DNA of 64,000 nt from Apiospora phragmitis (Eukaryota > Ascomycota > Sordariomycetes > Amphisphaeriales > Apiosporaceae), in contig JAQQWL010000009.1 in the NCBI GenBank assembly GCA_038363925.1, positions 2,046,001-2,110,000 on the forward strand, written 5' to 3'. The position numbers were made by a program, and so were the translations under genes. Of this stretch, positions 56,201-64,000 are shown in pieces. Each line of letters opens with the position of its first letter. The first letter of the stretch is position 1. The notes under the pieces were generated by a model. It was not told the origin of the DNA. It made no database searches and was given only the letters and a program-made list of their open reading frames with translations.

Positions 56201-57596
56201 GGGTTTGGGTATCAAAGCCGGGGACCTATGCATCGTTAGCCAGAATTAGGAACAGGGGTCCGGTACACATGCCAGCAGTATGTGTAAGGAATACGCAAAC
56301 GAGTAAGCACGCCGGGGGCCCATATCAACGAGAGAGGGTCGAGATCCAGCACTTTCGTTCGGAATCTGTTGATAACATCGCCCAATCCTTGCCATGTCAT
56401 CATCTCGACGAGGGCGTAAGAGACGTAGTTGGTGGTGACGGGATCTGTGTTTGTCGACTGGATATTGGCAAGCGGTTGAGGAAACGCTCGGGTCGGTGAC
56501 CACGGCATGCTGTCACGCTGTCAGTCCGGCTTGGCTCGCAGCAGCTCAGAAAAGTACTCACGTGAACATCAGGTGCAAAGGTATACCAAGCTTCTCTGCC
56601 ACGTGGATGTGTGCAAAACTGGGGGGATTGGCAATGATGGCATCCGCGACAAACGGCTTGTTTGCAGGGTCCATGACCATCGTCGTAGACCCTTTGCCCG
56701 GGATATTGCGACCCCGCTGTAAGCGTGGCGCCGGGCCCAATCCGTTGCCGGCTTCAATACAAGATCTCCAGCAACCGTAGACGATCTGCTCAATCCCTTT
56801 GCGCCGCTTGGTCACCTCGCCGCTGGCGACTGCGTCGAAGCCCGGCATCAATCCTGGATGCTTGACCATGAAGGCCATAAGCTCGGCAGGATCTCCTCCG
56901 ATGCAGAAGAACTCCAGGCCGTTTTCTTCAACAAACTTCTGAAAGGTGCCGTGTGTTGCTATGCGCACGCGGTGCCCGTACGTGTCCCTCAGCACTTGGC
57001 CCAGCGCAACGAACGGCTGGACGTCTCCTCGCGATCCTACAATCTGAATCACAATATTGAGCCGGGGTGGAGGTGTCTGGCCGGGCTGGCCGCCCAGACT
57101 GGGGGGATATAGGCAGGCGGGAGAGGGCCCTCGCTTCGAGCATCCTGTTTCAGCTGGTCGTGCAGGGTAGGTGCGATAATATCGGCTAGCTTTCGGCTTG
57201 TTTGATTGATGTTGATATCGATTCGGCCATCGTCTGTTCGGGTGCACGCAACCAGCTCGTCAGTCTCCACGGCGCAAGTTCCAGTTGCAGCAGCCTGTAA
57301 TTACCTGTCAAAGTAGCACCCGCGTCAAAGCCAGACTGGTGCAGCGATATTTGATCGTGGACTTCACTATAGGCCGGCGGCACCTCTTCTTCAGCGCCCA
57401 GCTGAGGCAGTTCTGGCAAAGGCATGCCGGCTTCGGGCCTAGGGATCGCGGCTTCAGGAAAGCCGTCGGACACAGCCACCTCGGGCCCATGTTGGTTCGA
57501 GGATCGGTCTTGTTCTTGAGTGACGTTGCCATTGTTTCCGCTTTCCCTGTCGGCGCTACTGCGCGCAGCAGCACGCTTCGCATCGAGGACGGACAT
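53270..57596 (-). CDS. UDP-sterol/lipid glucosyltransferase-like protein with C-terminal UIM array
   Basis: Exons 57305-57596, 56562-57233, 56273-56509, 55460-56225, 54635-55410 and 53270-54582 give about 1,351 aa. N-terminal linker, then a GT28-like start IVIQIVGSRGDVQPFVALGQ and IATHGTFQKFVEENGLEFF; YCWSPALIPKPNDWG; IYIGFGSIVVDDP; and the nucleotide-sugar loop [32 protein letters not shown]. This is the Atg26/UGT80 sterol 3-beta-glucosyltransferase type, but without GRAM or PH domains. The C-terminal half has GLVTQPLRGAEKEGAAGLVKGFAKGIGGL, like the VPS13/Atg2 C-terminal repeat, then several ubiquitin-interacting motifs (DDEELQKAIEASR, DDEELKKAIAASQ, DEKALKRAIEESE, DDEELKRALEESL). Two single-base breaks: a C missing near 57102 and a C extra near 56098. 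Intron 3 uses a GC donor. Confidence 0.86.
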
Positions 57597-59220
57597 GTCT
57601 AAGAACAATACCGCATGTAGGTGGGTTGGATTTCGCAGCAGGTGCGTGGAAGCGGTACCACGAAGGCGGGGTACTGTATCGAGGTGTCGGCAGTGCACGG
57701 GTCAAATTATATCAGCATCCAAGTCACAAAACCACTATTGCACAATGAAGGTAGAGGTTGCAACCAGGCGGTTTTTCTTGTGATTACTTGAATCCTGGCG
57801 CGAAAACTGCGAGGAAAATAAAAGTTGTAGAAGTTCTGGGGAGACCAAGAAACAGGTGTTTGGCGATGATATGTAGTGACAGGACTACTACCCTGGAAAA
57901 TGACGTCCCCTTGTTGGTTCGACGTCTGATGTAGGAAGGGTACTTGTAAGTGACTCCAGGCTAAATGGGCTGAGCGCTCAACCTTTGATAGGCTAGGGAC
58001 CCGGGGAAGCGCTGGAGCGGGGCATCAGCTAAACCCAAATAGCAGGAATGTTCATGTAGCACAGGGGCCGGGGGTCTAAGGAGGTATGTATTTCCAGTTG
58101 TTTGGACGATGGATGCTTTGACCTAAAACGCATACCTAAATTACTTACTCTGTCATGGCATACTCCTGTGACTTATTGTTGCGATGCGAGGCTCCATGTG
58201 GCAGTGGTGCCTATATTTGGACGGTTCGTCAGCCCACGAGAGATACAGCGCGCGCAAGGTTATGACGCCAGACGTTAAGCAAGCAGTGAAACCACCTAGG
58301 TTACATACCTAAGCTGCATACACATGGCAATCTAACGCCAATGACAAGCCCATCCGTATGCGAACTCCCGAGCTTCATCGGCGTCGCTTATCTGTCTACA
58401 TCCACAATTAGCGAAAGCGAGTTTCGCAAACGGGCGTGGCATGCGTTTTCTTCGCATCGAAGCCGAGGAACGCCTCATGTCAAGCAGTCTCCCTGATGAC
58501 CACGCGGCCATGTCACATCGGAGCAGATGGCTATAGTACTGTTGCCTGCTTTTGGATCGTCTCCCACGTCGTCGTCGTCGTCGTCGTCGTCGTCGTAATC
58601 CGTAGTGTCATCTCTCAGTAGGTGCCCCGAATTCCAAGTGTATAATGCAAATGAGTATTGCACAGGCTTGCGTCAGCTCATCTCGAGAAGATGCAAACCT
58701 GCCTGTGCTGGCTGCAGGCACGAAGAAGCATGTGCAAATGCTTATTTCTTGCCTGAGGCACAGACTAAATCCGTTAAGTCCAGCTCAGTTCTTACATGCA
58801 ATGCTGACATTCTGCTTATATCCCCTTGGCTCATCGGCGTGTATACTCTTATCACCGAAGCTGGCAGCAGTGAGTGGAGTTCTGGGGGCTGCAGTCGTCG
58901 CTTAATATATACACGGCCTGGAAGATAACATATTGAATATCAATATTTCATTCTTATCTTCTCGGAGTTAACTTCAATCGCCGAACAGCATGCAGCGGTC
59001 GATCACGGAGAAAATGTCTTCGAGAATGTCGCGCCTTCGAAGGGAAAACTCACAATGTTTATAAGGCCAACTGTCTTGCTTCCAACAAGATGTGATTCAC
59101 CAAGGCTTCGCTATTCCCCCCAAGTAACTCTTACACCAACAGGAAATTCAAGTATTACAGCAAACTAGAGCAGAGCCCAGAGTCTTTCTGTGCAAGTAAC
59201 ATCAAACCATCAACGTCGTC
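57597..59220. other. Intergenic, no gene seen
   Basis: Between the divergent glycosyltransferase (minus) and SDR (plus) genes. Contains a (CGT)10 microsatellite at 58567-58596. No motif-bearing frame. Confidence 0.4.
58567..58596 (+). repeat. (CGT)10 microsatellite
   Basis: Ten perfect CGT units in a non-coding stretch. Confidence 0.9.
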
Positions 59221-60192
59221 ATGTCCCCTTTCGGCTTCGAAACACCATGCAATGAGGTCGTGGAGGCTTTCAGGGACCGGGTCCAGGGCCGCACTTTTCT
59301 CATCACGGGCACCAGCGCAAAAGGTCTTGGCGCAACCGCCGCAGTCGCTTTCGCGCGCGAAGGACCGGCTCATATCCTTCTCGTCAGCAGGAACAAGGCC
59401 AAGGTCGACCCGGTGATCGAAGAGATCGCCAAGGCCGGCCCCGGCGTCAAAGTCACGTTCGTGCCCTGTGAGCTGTCCGACTTCGAGTCGGTCCGCCGGG
59501 CCGCGGCGACCATCATCGCGGACGCGGCGGCCCCCAAGATCGACGTCGTTCTCAACAACGCCGGTGTTATGGCGATCAAGGACTTCACCAAGGACCGGCA
59601 AGGGTACGAGATGACGCTGTCGTCCAACCATCTCGGTCACTTCCTCCTGACCAACCTCATCATGCCCAAGATCCTGGCCGCCGGCCCCGGCGCCCGCATC
59701 GTCAACGTGACGTCGATAGGCCATCGCATCGGCCCCGTCCGCTTCGCCGACTACAACTTCTCCGACGCTAAGGCCTACGACCGCTGGTCGGCCTACGGGC
59801 AGAGCAAGACGGCCAACATCCTGTTTTCCGTGGAACTCGCCCGCCGGCTCCGGGCCCGGGGCATCACGTCCCTCGCCGTCCATCCTGGTGGCATCCTGGA
59901 GACCAACTTGGCAAACCACTTGACCATGGAAGAGTTCGGAAGCATCGAGGAGGTTTCGCGGTGCAACAACGGCAGCGTGACTTTCGTCATGGACCATGCG
60001 TTTAAGACGACCATGCAAGGGACCGCGCCGCTGGTCGCCGCATGCCTGGACCCGGCGCTCGAGGATCACAGCGGCTCATTCGTTCAGGACTGTCAGGTTG
60101 GACAGGCTCTGGAATATGCAACGGACCCGACAAATGCCAAGAAGCTGTGGGCTTTGAGCGAGCGGCTGGTGGGCCAGACATTTGACGTCTGA
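59221..60192 (+). CDS. Short-chain dehydrogenase/reductase (retinol dehydrogenase-like)
   Basis: NAD(P)-dependent oxidoreductase, intronless, 323 aa, no frame defect. Rossmann cofactor loop TGTSAKGLG (residues about 30-38) follows FLI; NNAG is present in VVLNNAGVMAI; substrate region NHLGHFLLTNLIMPKI; catalytic Ser in NVTSIGHR and YGQSK as the YxxxK pair; then HPGGILETNL. This extended N-terminus plus LGHFLLTN pattern is typical of the fungal retinol-dehydrogenase/WW-oxidoreductase-like group, which acts on diverse small molecules. No biosynthetic cluster partners are adjacent, so the substrate is unknown. Confidence 0.93.
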   Translation: MSPFGFETPCNEVVEAFRDRVQGRTFLITGTSAKGLGATAAVAFAREGPAHILLVSRNKAKVDPVIEEIAKAGPGVKVTFVPCELSDFESVRRAAATIIADAAAPKIDVVLNNAGVMAIKDFTKDRQGYEMTLSSNHLGHFLLTNLIMPKILAAGPGARIVNVTSIGHRIGPVRFADYNFSDAKAYDRWSAYGQSKTANILFSVELARRLRARGITSLAVHPGGILETNLANHLTMEEFGSIEEVSRCNNGSVTFVMDHAFKTTMQGTAPLVAACLDPALEDHSGSFVQDCQVGQALEYATDPTNAKKLWALSERLVGQTFDV

Positions 60193-60784
60193 GTTGAGTT
60201 TGCTTGCACCGTGGCTGTAGGAGACGGGCAAGGTGCTCATGTCCCACATGGTCCATATGTTGCTGTGCTTGCTCAGTAGGTAAACATGGATCGTGCAGCA
60301 AACGGTCTGGAGATGATGGAAATGGACAAACAGGGATATCTTTGGAGAGGATGGTCACTAAAAGTCTATGTCTGTACAAACAACAGAGTTACTCCTTTTC
60401 GCAACGAAGTCCACCTCTTGGGAATGCAATATGCTCGCTTCGTAAAGTTGTATTAGTGCCATGGTCGCTTGACATCACTTCACTGGCAAGGCCAAAGCAT
60501 CGATAACAGGTGTCCAAAACTGAAGTGACATTGATTGCAGGAAGGACTCTCCTGCGGGAGCTGGTTATGGTACACGATTTCACCGTCGGGAACGCTCTCG
60601 TGCCCTCAGTCTGCACTTATCTCATGCTGCTCAATGCTTTCTGGGCCAATCCCTCCGTGCTGGGGTATTGTACTTCTCAGCAGCATTCTCGTAAACAGGC
60701 GTGCATAAATTGTTCTCCGGGCCTCTTTTTGTCATTGCCCTAAATCACCACTTTCCCATCATTACTCGCCGCAGGAACACCACT
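60193..60784. other. Intergenic between convergent SDR and Sec61 beta genes
   Basis: 3' flanks of both genes; no feature recognised. Confidence 0.4.
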
Positions 60785-61342
60785 TTAGCTCGAGAATCGT
60801 CGCGTAACCTTGGCAATGACTGTAATTCCATTGTGTTAGTAGATCTTATAAGGCGAAAATGTTTGTCGAAGGATGTGTCCATCGAGAACGTACTGTGCAG
60901 GGCGACGACGCTGAAGATGAAGACCAGAGACAGAACCAGGACGACGACGGGATCAACCTTGAGGCCGGGCGACTCGTCGGTGTACAGCCTCAGCATGGTG
61001 CTGCTGCTGCCGCCGGCGCCGGCGGCTCTCGTGCTGCTCGGGCGGGCATTGGCGATCTTCTCCTTCTGGTCGGCGGCGGCTCGTCGGCGGATGGCAGTGC
61101 GGGCACCACCGGGAGGAGGAGGAGAGGACGGGCGGCCGGTGCTGACGCCAGTGCTGGCGGGGGTGCCGACGGGCGATGATGCTCGGGGAGAAGACTGCAG
61201 TTTAGAAGAAACGCGTGAGTCAGCGAGAGGAATCATAGAAGGCAATCGGGCCAAGCTGTCCAGAGGCGCTTGGTGTCGCGCGACACCTGGACATCGCACA
61301 GGGGCTCTGTCTAGGCATCGAGACTTGTCGCATACGTACCAT
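60785..61342 (-). CDS. SBH1: Protein transport protein Sec61 beta subunit
   Basis: Beta subunit of the ER Sec61 translocon, a tail-anchored protein. Exon 1 (61340-61342) codes only the initiator Met, directly followed by GTACGT. Exon 2 is 60894-61194 and exon 3 60785-60819; total 112 aa. Disordered Ser/Pro-rich N-terminus ([15 protein letters not shown]), then the family signature [48 protein letters not shown]; the last part is the transmembrane anchor, ending TRRFSS. Introns have GTACGT donors and CTGCAG and TTACAG acceptors. No frame problem. Assignment is certain. Confidence 0.97.
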
Positions 61343-62089
61343 TGTGAGAGTGAACTGGAAGAGAACAGAGACAAGAGAACACGTAGCTTGTGGTTGCGTT
61401 TCGCTACAGAAGAAAGAAGATATCAAGGAACGAAAGATGGAATACGTGGTCGTGATGGTGGTGATGGGTATTGAATGTAAAGTAGACAATCTCCGTTTCC
61501 TTGGGGCGGTTTCCACAAGCGAATCCAGGCTGTCCTATCAGTGACCTCGTTCAATTGAGGCCACATTTTGGAAGCTCAGAGCTGGCAATCCCCCATGCCG
61601 GGCCAAGGCCACCTGCACTTCCGCCCAAAGTCGCTTTAACGTTAATCCGCCACCCCAAGACCTTTCCACCCGTGCACATCGCCCCGTTTCCCCCAGCGCT
61701 GGCTCCATAATTACTAATTACTTCAGTGGGGTCATCAAGGGCGGGTCTAGTTAATTTTAGGGGTCCAGAGTCCAGACTCCAGACTCCAGACTCCCAGGCT
61801 CCAGACTCCCAGACTCCTACGATCAGACCCGAGATCCTCTCTTCCATCAAATGTATGTAAACGGGATCATTGGTCCCTTTTCTACGGCAAATGCCATCCC
61901 ATTATGGTACAAGGTACTGGATTTTGGCTCGATTCATGATGTTGAAGTAGTGTTTTCCAGTTTGTTGTTCATTTCGTCATGGAAGGAACTACATAACTGG
62001 CGCAATCGACAAGACCAACGCCCTGTATCAATTCCTACTGGCGAGACGAAACAACCTTCAAGACTCTACGTTTCTTCTATTGGAACTGT
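61343..62089. other. Intergenic with a heptamer minisatellite
   Basis: Sec61 beta promoter and 3' flank of the chitinase gene. No gene seen. Holds the tandem repeat at 61764-61817. Confidence 0.45.
61764..61817 (+). repeat. Minisatellite, TCCAGAC units
   Basis: Four near-perfect 7-bp units (TCCAGAG/TCCAGAC) followed by variant 7-9-bp units with an extra C, about 54 bp in total. Confidence 0.85.
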
Positions 62090-63505
62090 TTATGTGCACT
62101 TGCCAAACCCCGCTTGACACCCCGCACCGCAGTAGATTATTCCGGACGTCCCACACTAGCCGTAGCTACTGCAGCATGCCGCCGAGCCACACGTAGTGCC
62201 ATAGCCCTTTCCACAGCGCCCATCCTTAGACGAGAGAAGCATCGAAGATGCAGCACTCTAGAGAAACCGGCATGACGAGGCCAGCAGTCAGTATCCGTAA
62301 ATACATCGCGGCTAGGAGATGATCATCGACGACGTACCGAGCATTTCTGCCTGGGGTCTTTCGAAGCCGCGTTCAGCGCCGTCTTCACGTTCTGGTAGAA
62401 GTTCTTCCCGCCCGCGACGTTCGTGCCCGCATACGTCGCCTCCCAGACGGCCATGCCGCCGAAATTGGCCAGGCAGTAGTACGCATTGGCGAGCCTGGAG
62501 TCCTGCGCGACGGACAGGTCGTTGCCCCGGTTTGCCGCCGCCGCCGACCCCCGCAGGCCGATGTACAGCCTGGCGTTCTTGCTGTACGTGCCGGCCAGCC
62601 AGGTGCTCCAAGCGTCGTAGGTGAAGCCCGCCGCGTCGAACGTGTTGCCCGGCTGGTAGCCTGGGTTCGCGTCCGCCCACCGACGGGCGGAGCACTGTGG
62701 CGTGTTGTAGAACTGGATGAAGACCATGTCGAAGGTGGTGGCTGCCAGCATGTCCTTCATGTTGGCGTCCGGGGCGACGCACTGCGGCGAGGCCGTGAGG
62801 TAGAACGTGCCCGGCACGGTGGCGTAGAGGGAGCGGAGTTTCGTCACCAGTGCCTTGTAGCCTGCCGATGCGTCGCTCGAAGGGTGCTCTATGTCCAGGT
62901 CAACCCCGTCAACGGAGAAGCCAATGTTGTTATAGTCAAATGGCCGCGGAAAGCCACGTTGTACCCAGGCGTTTTGTCGCGGCCCGAACATAGACCAGAG
63001 TTAAGTTGCGAAGCTGCTGCCATCTGAGGCTCAATTCAGTTGGTAGCCGCCAGTTCCGCCGCCCAGGGACAGAATGATCTTTTTGGTGCTGGTTTGGCGA
63101 CATGTGTATAGATCGCGTTGCAGGTTCGGGCATTTCAACAGGTGGTTGTTCGAAGGCGTGTTCTTTCCCTGGTAACCCGGACCGGGGAACGTCTCGGCAT
63201 AGCGTTGGTTTCCAAAGTCAATGCCTGGATATGCATTGGCTTGCTGAGGGAAAAGGTGCACAAATGACAAGATTATGATGTCGATGCTGTCGTCGGCACA
63301 ATACGTACTCAGGGACTCCTGATTTGGACCTTGACCCTAGGCGATCCAGTTAGATACTATGATTAGCGGACATGTGATCAATAGGTCTTACATAATATAC
63401 AGCGACGTTGGTTTTCGCCGCCGCGGCGCTGAATGTCGCAATGGCAATGTCGCTACCAATGAGGAGTAGTACACAGCAGCAAAAGAACCAACGGGCCATA
63501 AACAT
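62090..63505 (-). pseudogene. GH18 class III chitinase with CBM18, three in-frame stops
   Basis: Exons 63392-63505, 62338-63336 and 62257-62090 keep one phase for 427 codons. Signal peptide region MFMARWFFCCCVLLLIGSDIAIA; NVAVYYGQGPNQESLSTYC; IILSFVHLFPQQ; KKIILSLGGGTGGYQL; catalytic DGVDLDIEH with Glu at about residue 188; FIQFYN; GGMAVWEA. The last exon adds a chitin-binding CBM18 (DGRCGKGYGTTCGSAACCSSYG, then CGTSGIIYCGAGCQAGFGKC). TGA at 63031-63033 (codon 140), TAA at 63001-63003 (codon 150) and TAG at 62156-62158 (codon 405, a Trp/Tyr position in CBM18) interrupt it. No intron can remove the first two. Either a young pseudogene or sequence errors; unlike other genes here the lesions are not simple indels. 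Confidence 0.8.
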
Positions 63506-63814
63506 CTTGGCTGCGGTTCAAGGGTGACGATGGACAATAATTCTCGATGGGTCATACGCAGATCACCATTATTATACAATTGGAATTGTTGGCATTCTAT
63601 CCTAGAGTCATGGTCTCATGTGGGGAAAGCGATGCGATGCTGTTATGATGCTGCGGGCTAAACATAGCATTCCTCGTTGGCGTCAAATCATAAGAGGTTG
63701 AGACATCGGCTGTCTGTTGAACTCGTAAGGGCAGATTCTTTGGGAGATCCAGATGATGGATGACTTGACTAATTGGTTTACGGGGAATATATCATCCCTA
63801 GCTTCAATCGAATC
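63506..63814. other. Intergenic, no gene seen
   Basis: Promoter of the chitinase gene and 3' flank of the gene at the right edge. Confidence 0.4.
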
Positions 63815-64000
63815 TTAGTCGTCGCTCTCCTCGTCGCTGGCTGACTCGGAAATTGACTTGGCCCTAGCCCTATCTCGGTCTGTTGAGGCTTCACTCTCGC
63901 CCTCGCTATCGCTGTCACTATCAGAACGCCGCCTCGCTTGTTTTCCCTTTGTCTTGGTCCCTGGGCCACGAGGCGATCTCGATTCGAGGCGCTTGCTCGT
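63815..64000 (-). CDS. C-terminus of a Ser/Asp/Arg-rich protein, cut by window edge
   Basis: 61 codons up to a TAA, open to the window edge: basic RLESRSPRGPGTKTKGKQARRR, then alternating Ser/Asp/Glu (SDSDSDSEGESEAS) and ending SASDEESDD. Such charged tails occur in nuclear proteins of splicing, transcription elongation and ribosome biogenesis, but the fragment is too short and too low in complexity to name. Confidence 0.55.
   Translation of the reverse strand, partial: TSKRLESRSPRGPGTKTKGKQARRRSDSDSDSEGESEASTDRDRARAKSISESASDEESDD

Noticed and set aside
59155..60069. 304-codon minus-strand frame opposite the SDR
   Set aside because: Antisense shadow of C-ending codons; no motif, while the plus strand has a complete SDR.
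63001..63033. Intron removing the two stops of the chitinase
   Set aside because: No GT-AG pair spans both stops without deleting the conserved SLGGG segment or shifting the frame.

Overview
The window is nuclear DNA of a filamentous ascomycete (Pezizomycotina, probably a sordariomycete). The support is: genes on both strands split by introns of about 47-120 nt with GTAAGT/GTGAGT-like donors and CTAAC/CTGAC branch sites; C-rich third codon positions; and a mix of conserved eukaryotic core genes with plant-biomass and cell-wall enzymes. No tRNA, rRNA, CRISPR or intact transposon was found.

Layout. 0-20 kb is mostly housekeeping: PRP19 (cut by the left edge), an OHCU (ureidoimidazoline) decarboxylase, an uncharacterised 463-aa nuclear-type protein, Dom34/Pelota, a WDR44/Dgr2-like WD40 protein, a thioredoxin, a zinc-ribbon plus C2H2-type protein, and the ribosome-assembly factor Rrb1. 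20-28.4 kb holds a small membrane protein, a secreted berberine-bridge-type oxidase, a GH10 xylanase with CBM1, a dual-specificity phosphatase and a small cysteine-rich secreted protein. 28.4-34.8 kb is gene-poor and decayed (a broken AYR1-like SDR, a second relic, long G and C tracts). 34.8-52.3 kb holds a secreted copper amine oxidase, a CYSTM stress peptide in four small exons, a seven-knuckle CCHC protein, an amino-acid permease, a GH3 beta-xylosidase and a CHZ-motif protein. 53.2-64 kb holds a large glycosyltransferase with ubiquitin-interacting motifs, an intact SDR, Sec61 beta, a GH18-CBM18 chitinase with three stop codons, and the end of a Ser/Asp-rich protein.

How genes relate. GH10 xylanase and GH3 beta-xylosidase act in sequence on xylan (polymer to xylo-oligomers to xylose), but they are 22 kb apart and not an operon-like cluster. 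Prp19 and Sec61 beta (splicing, translocation) and Dom34 and Rrb1 (ribosome rescue, ribosome assembly) are unrelated neighbours.

Two points stand out. First, the intron just before the catalytic acid/base codon of the xylanase reads as a spliceosomal twin intron (stwintron): one intron sits between the G and T of another intron's donor. Second, twelve conserved genes need one or more single-base corrections (fourteen in all, often in homopolymers) to restore the family reading frame. Essential genes are among them, so residual assembly indels are the likeliest cause. Gene spans below are therefore given for the joined frames, and the break position is stated for each.
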